From contig JAGVXJ010000015.1 of assembly GCA_018303895.1 (NCBI GenBank), forward strand, positions 1 to 10,908: DNA of 10,908 nucleotides, given 5' to 3'. The first letter of the stretch is position 1. Each line of letters begins with the position of its first letter. The position numbers were made by a program, and so were the translations under genes. The DNA comes from Candidatus Pacearchaeota archaeon. GTDB lineage: Archaea > Nanobdellota > Nanobdellia > Pacearchaeales > GW2011-AR1. The notes beneath the pieces are model-generated. The model made no database searches, was not told the origin of the DNA, and saw nothing but the letters and a program-made list of their open reading frames with translations. Shown one piece after another: positions 5,095 through 10,908 of the stretch.

Positions 5095-6444
5095 ATGTTA
5101 AAACCAAAACCAGGAGAGATTAGGAAGCCGACAAAAACAATTTCAGGAATAACTCCTGTTGCTGTTATGCTTCCTCCTCGAAAATGCAAGCACGGAAATT
5201 GCATTTATTGTCCGAGTTTGAATGTTCCTCAAAGTTATACTCCGAAAAGTCCTGTTGTTATGCGCGCGAAAAATGTTAATTATGATTCTTACAAGCAAGT
5301 TAAAGCAAGAATAGAAGCATTTGAAGTTATGAACCACAAGACAGAAAAAATTGAAATAATAATCATGGGCGGAACTTTCTTAGAATATCCAAAAAAATTT
5401 CAGGACGAATTTCTCAAAGGGATTTACGACGGATTGAATGGTAAAAAAAGCAAAAGTTTAGATGAAGCGCAAAAAAGAAATGAGAAAGCAAAGCATCGCT
5501 GTGTTGCGCTTTGCGTTGAAACTCGGCCGGACAGAATTGACATTGAGCGAATGAAAAAATTTGGTTGCACGCGGGTTGAAATCGGGGTGCAAATTATTGA
5601 CGATGAAATTTACAAAAAAGTTAGGCGAGGACATACTGTAAAAGATGTAATAACAGCTACGAGAAATTTGAAAAATGCAGGTTTTAAAATTGGGTATCAT
5701 ATAATGCCTGGATTGCCAGGAAGCAATCCGAAAAAAGATTTGCAACTTTTCAAAAAACTTTTCTCCGACGACAAATTTAAGCCAGATCAATTAAAAATTT
5801 ATCCGTGCCAAGTTATGCCCGGCTCTGAATTGGAAAATCTATATTGGAAAAAGAAATACAAGCCATACACCAAAGATGAAATAGAAAAACTTCTCATTCA
5901 AATGCTGAAAGTTATTCCGAGATATTGCAGAGTTATGCGAATAATGAGAGAAATCCCCCCGGAATATTTGGTCGCAGGAACTACAAAAATTGATTTGCGA
6001 AAAGATGTTGAAGAAGAATTAAGAAAAAAGAGTTCAAAATTAAAAGAAATTCGCTATCGTGAAATTGGTTTTGCAAAAGGCGAAGTTGATTTTCATTTGA
6101 AACTTAAAATCACAAAATACAAGGCATCTGACGGAGAAGAATATTTTTTGGAGGTAATAAACAAAAAAGATATTTTATTTGGATTATTGCGTTTAAGAAT
6201 TTTTGGAGAAAATGCAATTATTCGTGAACTTCATGTTTATGGTCCAACTTTGAAATTAGGAGAGCGAGGAAATTTTTTTCAGCATAAAGGAATTGGAAAA
6301 TGGCTAATCGACGAAGCTGAAAAAATCTGCAAAGAAAATGAAATCAAGCAATTAAAAATTATTTCTGGCGTCGGAGTCAGAGAGTATTATAAAAAATTTG
6401 GATATTCCTTGGATAAAAACTATATGGTCAAATTATTTGATTAA
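5095..6444 (+). CDS. elp3: Elp3-type tRNA uridine-34 C5 carboxymethylation enzyme (radical SAM + acetyltransferase), short form
   Basis: Elp3 uses acetyl-CoA and radical SAM chemistry to start the cm5 side chain on wobble uridine of tRNA; archaeal Elp3 does this alone. The 449-aa protein starts almost at the radical SAM domain: KPTKTISGITPVAVM, then the 4Fe-4S cysteines C31, C36, C39 in CKHGNCIYC, GGTF (92-95), ETRPD (142-146), VEIGVQ (161-166), GYHIMPGLPG (200-209) and the REIPPEYLVAG (286-295) region. The acetyltransferase domain is about 330-449, with ELHVYG (378-383), the acetyl-CoA loop QHKGIGKWL (396-404), ISGVGVREYYKKFGY (423-437) and the C-terminal YMVKLF. Two oddities: about 80 N-terminal residues usual in Elp3 (typically ~530-550 aa) are absent, and the usual Cys-rich CxCIRCRE linker reads KLKEIRYREIG (316-326). 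The TTG at 5080 was rejected as start. The stop abuts the stop of the convergent surface-protein gene. Confidence 0.93.
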   Translation: MLKPKPGEIRKPTKTISGITPVAVMLPPRKCKHGNCIYCPSLNVPQSYTPKSPVVMRAKNVNYDSYKQVKARIEAFEVMNHKTEKIEIIIMGGTFLEYPKKFQDEFLKGIYDGLNGKKSKSLDEAQKRNEKAKHRCVALCVETRPDRIDIERMKKFGCTRVEIGVQIIDDEIYKKVRRGHTVKDVITATRNLKNAGFKIGYHIMPGLPGSNPKKDLQLFKKLFSDDKFKPDQLKIYPCQVMPGSELENLYWKKKYKPYTKDEIEKLLIQMLKVIPRYCRVMRIMREIPPEYLVAGTTKIDLRKDVEEELRKKSSKLKEIRYREIGFAKGEVDFHLKLKITKYKASDGEEYFLEVINKKDILFGLLRLRIFGENAIIRELHVYGPTLKLGERGNFFQHKGIGKWLIDEAEKICKENEIKQLKIISGVGVREYYKKFGYSLDKNYMVKLFD

Positions 6445-7215
6445 TTATTCTTTCATCTTTGTGATATCTTCTTCAATTTCCTGCATCTTTTTTTTGACAT
6501 CCTCAATTAAATCCTTTTTATTCCTAACATCTTTTTTGGGATTCATGTCTTCTAAAATTTTATCAAGGTGGTCAAGTCCTCTTCTTCTCCTTGATAATTT
6601 AACTCTTTTGGCCGTAATAAAAGCAATTGCACCCATCATTAAAAATCCAGCAACACCAATTCCATAATAAAATGTTTTGTTAGAGGACCCTTTTTTTTCT
6701 TCGGAAGTGAATAATCCTGTAACACTTTGTTCAGTATTTTCGTCGGTTAAATTTTCTGCTGTTTTTTCAGCATCATTTGTTAAAACTTCTGTCTCATTTA
6801 TCTCTGTGATTGTTTCCTCAGAAATTTCTGTCTCGTTTGTCGGTGTTTTAATTAATGTGAACCAACTTGGAACAAGCTCAAGATAAATTGGTTCTCCTGA
6901 AGGATTATTTTCTAACTTGTAAGGATTTTCAAGACTGGGATGTGATAATTTTATATTATCTTTTTTTATTGTAACAATTAAATCAAATTCAAGTTCATTT
7001 GTTGGAAATGCAAAAACCGCATCTCCATATTCATCTGCGATTTTGCTAAAAAATTTCCAGAAGTTTCCTTCTCCACTTTCTTCTCCTATTGCTAATTCAA
7101 CTTCATATTCGGGCATTGTTTTAACTTTCACTTCATTATTAATTGCCGAGATAAAAGTGATTAAGAAAAAAATCAAGCAGATTACTAGAAACAATTTTCC
7201 CCCTTTTATTTGCAT
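6445..7215 (-). CDS. Secreted/membrane-anchored surface protein with cytoplasmic coiled-coil tail
   Basis: 256 aa. Residues 1-24 form a signal peptide (basic MQIKGGK, hydrophobic LFLVICLIFFLITFISA). An exterior region of about 95 residues follows and looks beta-rich (VKVKTMPEYEVELAIG, ELEFDLIVTIKKD, EPIYLELVPSWFTLI). Residues 122-178 are a low-complexity acidic Thr/Glu/Asn stalk carrying most of the N-glycosylation sequons (N127, N140, N155, N179). One TM helix (about 182-202) precedes a strongly basic stop-transfer segment (KRVKLSRRRR) and a cytoplasmic tail with Lys/Glu heptad-like character (about 214-256), probably a coiled coil. The topology is therefore exterior domain, stalk, TM, inside coiled coil. 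The family is not recognised. It is divergent from the surface operon at 7467 and may share its regulation. The start is supported by a TATA box about 25 bases upstream. Confidence 0.82.
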   Translation of the reverse strand: MQIKGGKLFLVICLIFFLITFISAINNEVKVKTMPEYEVELAIGEESGEGNFWKFFSKIADEYGDAVFAFPTNELEFDLIVTIKKDNIKLSHPSLENPYKLENNPSGEPIYLELVPSWFTLIKTPTNETEISEETITEINETEVLTNDAEKTAENLTDENTEQSVTGLFTSEEKKGSSNKTFYYGIGVAGFLMMGAIAFITAKRVKLSRRRRGLDHLDKILEDMNPKKDVRNKKDLIEDVKKKMQEIEEDITKMKE

Positions 7216-7236
7216 AGGAATTATTCTGCAAGATTA

Positions 7237-7244
7237 TTTATAAA
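7237..7244 (-). promoter_or_regulatory. TATA box for the coiled-coil surface-protein gene
   Basis: TTTATAAA (self-complementary) is centred about 25 bases upstream of the minus-strand ATG at 7215, predicting a leaderless mRNA. Confidence 0.55.
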
Positions 7245-7266
7245 TTTTTGTATTCAATAAAATTGA

Positions 7267-7285
7267 AAAATAAATGATTTATTTT
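7267..7285. promoter_or_regulatory. Palindrome in the divergent spacer (possible operator)
   Basis: AAAATAAAT-G-ATTTATTTT is a perfect 9-bp dyad around a single G, placed upstream of the minus-strand TATA box in the 251-bp spacer between two surface-gene units. Outer partners ATTGAAA (7262-7268) and TTTCAAT (7294-7300) form a second, overlapping inverted repeat. Such a site could bind a dimeric regulator, but the AT bias makes chance palindromes common. Confidence 0.3.
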
Positions 7286-7345
7286 CTTTAATCTTTCAAT
7301 AGAGTTTATTCTTTTATTAGTTTAGTCAAAACACCTACGAGATTC

Positions 7346-7368
7346 AATAATAATAATAATAATAATAA
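7346..7368. repeat. (AAT)n microsatellite
   Basis: Seven full AAT units plus two bases lie in the divergent spacer, about 35 bases upstream of the TATA box of the surface operon. Such tracts can change length by slippage and so alter promoter spacing; whether this one varies is unknown. Confidence 0.85.
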
Positions 7369-7403
7369 CAACTAATTGAGATATATCCTCGACAAGCCAA
7401 AAG

Positions 7404-7411
7404 TTTATAAA
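7404..7411 (+). promoter_or_regulatory. TATA box of the four-gene surface operon
   Basis: TTTATAAA is centred about 59 bases before the ATG at 7467, so the transcript should start near 7434 and carry a leader of roughly 30 bases, unlike most other genes in the window. A weaker T/A stretch at about 7420-7430 is an alternative with a shorter leader. Confidence 0.5.
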
Positions 7412-7436
7412 TAAGATAATTTTATTATATTCTTAG

Positions 7437-7462
7437 TTTGTTTTTATTAAACAAAAAAGGGG
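7437..7462 (+). promoter_or_regulatory. 5' leader hairpin plus Shine-Dalgarno site
   Basis: TTTGTTT-TTATT-AAACAAA (7437-7455) is a perfect 7-bp stem that would fall at the very 5' end of the predicted transcript. It is followed at once by AAAGGGG ending 4 bases before the ATG at 7467, a plausible Shine-Dalgarno site. The hairpin could protect the mRNA end or affect ribosome access. Confidence 0.45.
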
Positions 7463-7466
7463 TAAA

Positions 7467-7664
7467 ATGAATAAAGAAAAAATTGTAGTGATTTTATTGT
7501 TAGCGACGATAATTCTATCAATCGCTTCAATCGTTGTAACATTCAGTTTGAATTCTAGCAATCTTGAATTAAATAATAATAATAAAGATTCATCAGGAAA
7601 TCTTGGGAATGTAAATTTAGTTCTTTCAGAACCGCCACAGGAGGATTCAAATGAAGTCAACTGA
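7467..7664 (+). CDS. Small single-TM protein, first gene of the surface operon
   Basis: 65 aa with a short basic N-terminus (MNKEK) and a hydrophobic segment (IVVILLLATIILSIASIVV, about 6-24), followed by an exterior-type, Asn/Ser-rich tail with a run of four Asn and an acidic end. It could be an uncleaved signal anchor or a secreted peptide. The hydrophobic part loosely resembles that of the next protein (LLLATIIL here, VLLATMNL there), which may reflect a shared membrane role. The family is not recognised. It has a Shine-Dalgarno site, and its end overlaps the next start by 14 bases, so the two are probably translationally coupled. An antisense frame over this region is a shadow. Confidence 0.72.
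   Translation: MNKEKIVVILLLATIILSIASIVVTFSLNSSNLELNNNNKDSSGNLGNVNLVLSEPPQEDSNEVN
7639..7644 (+). promoter_or_regulatory. Shine-Dalgarno site for the 200-aa surface protein
   Basis: AGGAGG lies 6 bases before the ATG at 7651, inside the end of the upstream gene. It is the strongest ribosome-binding site in the window and fixes the start of the downstream gene. It implies high translation of the 200-aa protein. Confidence 0.7.
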
Positions 7665-8253
7665 TTTGCTTATGTTCGTTGCTGTTGTTGCAGTTCTTCT
7701 TGCAACAATGAACCTTGTGATTACAATAAATAAAATAGGGGATTTTAAAATTTTCTCTGGTTTTGTAACAGACACTGGTATAGCTAATCTTACTATTACT
7801 TCTAATACTCAAGTAAATTTTTCATATGACGATTTTATTAATTGGGGAAGTGGTTATGTTCCAACAGCAACAGACAATTGTGAACTAACAACAACAGGAA
7901 TTATGAACTGCACTGGTTTTAGCACTATTTCTGATGGTTTTGTAATTGTTAATATTGGAAATGAAGATGTTAATTTAAACTTGACTTCTTCAAAATCAGC
8001 TGCGGATTTTATTGGAGCAGGAGCAGTATTCCAATGGAATGTTTCACAAAACGAAACTGGTTCTTGTCCTTCTGGATTAGACATTGCTTCTTGGACAACT
8101 GTTTCTACTACTGGTGTTCGCGCTTGTGATAATTTCACATTCCTTGATAATCGTGATGAATTAGAGATTCATTTAAGAATTGTTATTCCAAATACTGCGG
8201 CAACAGATGCAAAAACAGTAACTATTACGGCAGATGCTCAAACTTATATATAA
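7651..8253 (+). CDS. Beta-rich, probably glycosylated surface protein (candidate major envelope or fibre subunit)
   Basis: 200 aa. An N-terminal hydrophobic segment (about 5-26, LLMFVAVVAVLLATMNLVITI) acts as signal or anchor. The rest is Thr/Ser/Asn-rich and beta-like, with few charges, four Cys (77, 87, 139, 159) able to form two disulfides, and seven N-glycosylation sequons (N46, N56, N86, N110, N130, N134, N161). FVIVNIGNEDVNLNLTS (97-113) and ELEIHLRIVIPNTAATDAKT (170-189) recall, only loosely, beta-sandwich filament subunits of the TasA/camelysin type, in which an N-G-rich strand precedes paired beta strands. The second Met is not a credible alternative start because the Shine-Dalgarno site fits the first. 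As the best translated gene of the operon it is the natural candidate for the structural subunit. No clear class III (type IV pilin) cleavage motif is seen. Confidence 0.75.
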   Translation: MKSTDLLMFVAVVAVLLATMNLVITINKIGDFKIFSGFVTDTGIANLTITSNTQVNFSYDDFINWGSGYVPTATDNCELTTTGIMNCTGFSTISDGFVIVNIGNEDVNLNLTSSKSAADFIGAGAVFQWNVSQNETGSCPSGLDIASWTTVSTTGVRACDNFTFLDNRDELEIHLRIVIPNTAATDAKTVTITADAQTYI

Positions 8254-8276
8254 TTTTAGAATGTTCTCTAGTAAAA

Positions 8277-8284
8277 TATAAAAA
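8277..8284 (+). promoter_or_regulatory. Possible internal TATA box before the 380-aa gene
   Basis: TATAAAAA is centred about 26 bases before the ATG at 8306, in the 52-bp gap between the second and third surface genes. It would allow separate, leaderless transcription of the two downstream genes in addition to read-through. Confidence 0.4.
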
Positions 8285-8305
8285 TAGATTTGATTATGTC
8301 TTTAA

Positions 8306-9448
8306 ATGAAAAAAAAGGGGATTTATTATTTATGTGCGGGAATTATTTCTATAATATTTTTTTCGGAGATAATTTTTGCTTTGGGGATAACGCCTGGAAG
8401 AGTGAATATTAATTTTGAGCCAGGTTTTGAAACGCAAATAGTATATGAGATTATTGAAGATAATCCTTCAAAAGAATTAGAAATTTCTGTCGACGGAGAA
8501 CTGGCGGATTATGTTAAGCTTAGCACAAAAAAACTTATTGGGGGGGGAAAATTAATAGTTTCAATAGATTTACCAGAGAAAATAGATACCCCTGGAAAAA
8601 ATCATATTTTTATACGGGCAAAAGAGGCGGTTGATCCTGAACTTGTTGCAACTGTTGGAACATCGGTTACAATCGGGGCTCTTATAACAATCAATGTCCC
8701 TTATCCTGGAAGGTATCTTGAACTTAATCTTAATTCAAAAAATGTAAATACTGGTGAACCAGTAGATTTTACTCTCGATCTTACCAGCAGGGGGGTGGAA
8801 ACTATTTTTGTTCAGCCTAAAATAGAAATAATGTCGGCGGATAAATTAATTGAAACATTGGATTTTAATTCAAGAGAAATAAAAAGTCAGGAAGAGGTTA
8901 AGTTAAAAAAAACTTTAGATACCAAGGGATATAACCCTGGTAAATATAAAGCAATTGCGATCGTGGATTACGGGGAAATAGTAAAAGCAGAATCAGATTT
9001 TAAAATCGGAGATTTATCTATTGAAATTGTTAATTATACAAAAAAAATAACTATCGGCGATATCAAACCTTATGAGATTGGCATAGAAAGCGGTTGGAAT
9101 AATAATATTGAAGTGGTTTATGCGCAAGTGATTATTCTCGAAGGATTAAATCCGATTCTTGATTTTAAAACAGAGACAACTCAATTAACTCCTTGGGAGC
9201 AAAAAATAATAAAAGGTTATTTTGATACAAGTAATTTTACTGAGGGAATTTACCATTCAAATATTACTTTAATTTATTACGGTGGAGAGCGTGGAGAAGT
9301 CACAAGCAAGTTAGTTGAATTAGAATTTGTAGAAGGAATTAGCGTCGTCTTGATTGTGATAATCGCAGGAATTGCAATTGCAATTCTAGTAATAATATTC
9401 ATCATTAGAAAATATTTTGGAAAAAGAGATGGAAAAAAGAAAAAATAA
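8306..9448 (+). CDS. Membrane-anchored Ig/PapD-like exterior protein
   Basis: 380 aa. A signal peptide (1-25, basic MKKK then hydrophobic) is followed by GITPGRVNINFEPG and an Ig-like domain (about 27-108; ELEISVDGELADYVKLS, KLIVSIDLPEKIDTPGKNHIFIRAKE). Its pattern of an N-terminal beta strand, acidic loop, and LP....PG....I strand resembles DUF916/PapD-like chaperone or adhesion domains. Two further beta domains follow (about 129-235 with GEPVDFTLDLTSRG, and 236-342 with SIEIVNYTKKITIGDIKPYE). A C-terminal TM helix (about 345-368) ends in a Lys-rich inside tail. The layout (exterior beta domains held by one C-terminal helix) suits a factor that guides or anchors the neighbouring surface protein; this is inference. 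The next gene's ATG overlaps its end by 20 bases. Low sequon content contrasts with the 200-aa protein. Confidence 0.78.
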   Translation: MKKKGIYYLCAGIISIIFFSEIIFALGITPGRVNINFEPGFETQIVYEIIEDNPSKELEISVDGELADYVKLSTKKLIGGGKLIVSIDLPEKIDTPGKNHIFIRAKEAVDPELVATVGTSVTIGALITINVPYPGRYLELNLNSKNVNTGEPVDFTLDLTSRGVETIFVQPKIEIMSADKLIETLDFNSREIKSQEEVKLKKTLDTKGYNPGKYKAIAIVDYGEIVKAESDFKIGDLSIEIVNYTKKITIGDIKPYEIGIESGWNNNIEVVYAQVIILEGLNPILDFKTETTQLTPWEQKIIKGYFDTSNFTEGIYHSNITLIYYGGERGEVTSKLVELEFVEGISVVLIVIIAGIAIAILVIIFIIRKYFGKRDGKKKK

Positions 9449-9845
9449 ATTAATTGTTATCTTGCTGATTTTGAGTTTAATGATTTTCTTAACTGGGTTT
9501 TATATTAAATCAATAGTTCTTTTGGAAAAAATGGAAATTCCGACGACACTTACTGTTGGAGATAAAATAGGTTTTGATACAGACACTTCAGTTCTAACTT
9601 TTGGGATAATCAAGCCGGGTTCTGTTGGGAACAGGGAGATTTTCCTCGAGAATAATTATACATTCCCGATTAAGGTGGAATTCCGCGTCGAAGGGGATAT
9701 TAAGAGATTTCTTTTATTTGAGAACATTGTTTACCTAAATTCTGGCGAGAATAAAACTATTTCAATAAGCACAATCAAGCCAACTGAAAATGATTATGGG
9801 AATTATTCTGGGAAGTTGATTGTAGCGATAAAGAAAGATAATTAA
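9429..9845 (+). CDS. Small membrane-anchored single Ig-like domain protein
   Basis: 138 aa from the ATG at 9429; an in-frame TTG at 9417 would add four residues and is less likely. A basic start (MEKRKNK) and a TM segment (about 8-27, LIVILLILSLMIFLTGFYIK) anchor an exterior domain of about 100 residues. That domain reads as one Ig/PapD-like fold: SVLTFGIIKPGSVGNREIFL, an N-[YF]-P-[IV]-K-V-E-F strand, EGDIKRFLLFENIVYLNSGE and a closing YGNYSGKLIVAIKK strand. This order of FG.I.PGS, neutral linker and G.Y.G.L strand fits single-domain chaperone-like or adhesin-like proteins. It overlaps the upstream gene by 20 bases, so the two are likely cotranslated. Its stop overlaps the stop of the convergent peptidase gene. 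No family name can be given. Confidence 0.75.
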   Translation: MEKRKNKLIVILLILSLMIFLTGFYIKSIVLLEKMEIPTTLTVGDKIGFDTDTSVLTFGIIKPGSVGNREIFLENNYTFPIKVEFRVEGDIKRFLLFENIVYLNSGENKTISISTIKPTENDYGNYSGKLIVAIKKDN

Positions 9846-10908
9846 ATCTTTCCGAGTTTCTTCGCAAGTTTTTCAGCTTCGTCTAACAAGTTTTCAACTT
9901 CATCAAGACCTCTGTCCCAAAATTTTTTTTCAGTTATATCAATTCCTATTTTTGCAAAAATGTTCTTTGGCGAATCCGATAAGCCAGATGATAAAAATTC
10001 TTTTACCTTCTCAATAAATTCCGGATTTTGTTTTACCTGGTTCTGCATGAATTTGGAAATTAATAAACCCGAGGCATATTGGTAGTTGTAAAAAAATTCT
10101 CTTATATGGCTCCAATAGACCCACCAGTTTTCAGAGCCGTTTGATTGCTCGACAAAATCTCCCATATAATTTTTCATGTGTTTTTGAAAGAGCTCGCCAA
10201 TTTCTTTATGAGATAAATAACCTTTTTCTCTGAAATCTTTGTGGAGTTCTCTCTGAAATAAATCGCACGCTACCTGTCTCATAAGTGAAGAAATATCTCC
10301 ATTGAGTTTTTGCATAATCAAACTTAATTTCAATTCGTCGTCGGCATTTTTCATAAGTTCTTCTAAAACAAAATCTTCCATAAAAGTGCTCGCAACTTCT
10401 GCTGTTGAACTTGGTGTTCCGAAATTAAAGGAATTTTGTTTCTCCCTCATTAATTCATCATTTATCGCGTGCCCCATTTCATGAGCAAATGTTTTTGCGT
10501 CGTTCAATTTATTTGTATGGTTTAGCATTACATAAACTGGGTGAGTTAGCAAAGAATAAACACAGAATGCTCCACCTCGTTTCCCTTTTTTTGGGTAAAC
10601 ATCAATTTGGGAATTTTCCACAAAATTTCTTAATATGGCTGAAAATTTTTTGTCTAGTTGATTGAAAACATTGTAAATTAGATTGAGGGTTTTTTCAAAA
10701 GAAAATTCTTTTTTTACTTCGCCATATTCAACACTTCTTTCGTGGTATTCTAATTTTTTAACTCCAAGAAGTTTTGTTTTCAGTTCATAATATTTTTTTG
10801 AGATATCAAATCTTTTTGAAATTGTTTCCACGATGATATCCACAACTTCGCTTTCTAAATCGTCTGCAAGATGCCTTGATTTATCTGGACGGTCATAACC
10901 TCTCAATT
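9842..10908 (-). CDS. pepF: Oligoendopeptidase F-like M3 metallopeptidase, C-terminal part (N-terminus beyond window)
   Basis: The frame runs off the right edge; the apparent start (a TTG at 10906) is an artefact, because family members are usually about 560-610 aa and this piece is about 355. It begins in the helical region just before the active site (RGYDRPDKSRHLADDLESEV). The zinc site is HEMGH (about 142-146 of this fragment) with the downstream Glu in STAEVASTFMED (about 163-177), as in the M3 family. The C-terminal part contains WVYWSHIREFFYNYQYASG (about 267-285), typical of PepF. It would be a cytosolic zinc peptidase that cuts oligopeptides. There is no signal peptide in the visible part. 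Its stop shares bases with the stop of the convergent surface-operon gene, so the two transcripts overlap at their ends. Confidence 0.92.
   Translation of the reverse strand, partial: LRGYDRPDKSRHLADDLESEVVDIIVETISKRFDISKKYYELKTKLLGVKKLEYHERSVEYGEVKKEFSFEKTLNLIYNVFNQLDKKFSAILRNFVENSQIDVYPKKGKRGGAFCVYSLLTHPVYVMLNHTNKLNDAKTFAHEMGHAINDELMREKQNSFNFGTPSSTAEVASTFMEDFVLEELMKNADDELKLSLIMQKLNGDISSLMRQVACDLFQRELHKDFREKGYLSHKEIGELFQKHMKNYMGDFVEQSNGSENWWVYWSHIREFFYNYQYASGLLISKFMQNQVKQNPEFIEKVKEFLSSGLSDSPKNIFAKIGIDITEKKFWDRGLDEVENLLDEAEKLAKKLGKI

Noticed and set aside
5458..5790. 110-aa frame antisense to Elp3
   Set aside because: It is a shadow of the conserved radical SAM coding region.
7346..7368. CRISPR-like repeat
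   Set aside because: It is a simple trinucleotide tract with no spacers.
7651..7740. Type IV pilin (class III signal peptide) for the 200-aa protein
   Set aside because: The hydrophobic N-terminus follows a very short MKST start without the usual charged residue plus Gly/Ala cleavage motif and conserved Glu; it cannot be claimed.
7854..8138. 94-aa frame antisense to the 200-aa surface protein
   Set aside because: It lies fully within a gene with a strong Shine-Dalgarno site and signal anchor and has no start signals of its own.
10302..10484. 60-aa frame antisense to the PepF-like gene
   Set aside because: It lies opposite the zinc-site region of a clear metallopeptidase and shows no independent signals.

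Overview
The window looks like part of the chromosome of a small-genome, AT-rich archaeon, most likely from the DPANN side (Woesearchaeota, Pacearchaeota or Nanoarchaeota-like). This rests on four things seen here: archaeal TATA boxes centred about 25-27 bases before most start codons (the signature of leaderless mRNAs), an archaeal-type Elp3, several membrane-anchored surface proteins rich in N-glycosylation sequons, and very tight packing with convergent genes whose stop codons touch or overlap. The lineage call is inference; there is no rRNA or marker gene to confirm it.

Layout. 1-168: the 3' end of an unidentified gene. 210-518: an orphan 102-aa protein. 554-1399: a HAD-superfamily pyrimidine 5'-nucleotidase of the UMPH-1 (cN-III) family, convergent with 1502-2110 (minus), a Trm9/ABH8-type tRNA wobble-uridine methyltransferase. 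2160-2442 (minus): remains of, or a split, two-helix membrane protein, next to GC-rich mini-hairpins. 2439-3719 (minus): a natural fusion of methylthioadenosine phosphorylase and adenine phosphoribosyltransferase. 3793-4356: a YdeI/OmpD-associated family protein. 4531-5043: an orphan 170-aa protein. 5095-6444: a short Elp3 (radical SAM plus acetyltransferase). 6445-7215 (minus): a signal-peptide/TM/coiled-coil surface protein. 7467-9845: a four-gene operon for envelope proteins. 9842 to the right edge (minus): the C-terminal part of an M3-family oligoendopeptidase F.

How the genes fit together. Elp3 would start the C5 side chain of wobble uridine in tRNA and the Trm9-like enzyme would methyl-esterify it, so two steps of one pathway lie about 3 kb apart. 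The MTAP-APRT fusion would turn the SAM by-product methylthioadenosine directly into AMP, and the UMPH-1 enzyme would dephosphorylate pyrimidine (or m7G) monophosphates, so both belong to nucleotide salvage. The 7216-7466 spacer is a divergent control region between two sets of surface genes. It drives the only transcript here that seems to have a leader, a leader hairpin and strong Shine-Dalgarno sites.

The best candidate for something undescribed is the 7467-9845 operon: a glycosylated, cysteine-containing beta-rich surface protein flanked by a tiny TM protein and two membrane-anchored Ig/PapD-like proteins. That layout would suit a surface fibre or coat with its own assembly factors. The function is inference only. 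No rRNA, tRNA, CRISPR array, transposase or integrase was seen.
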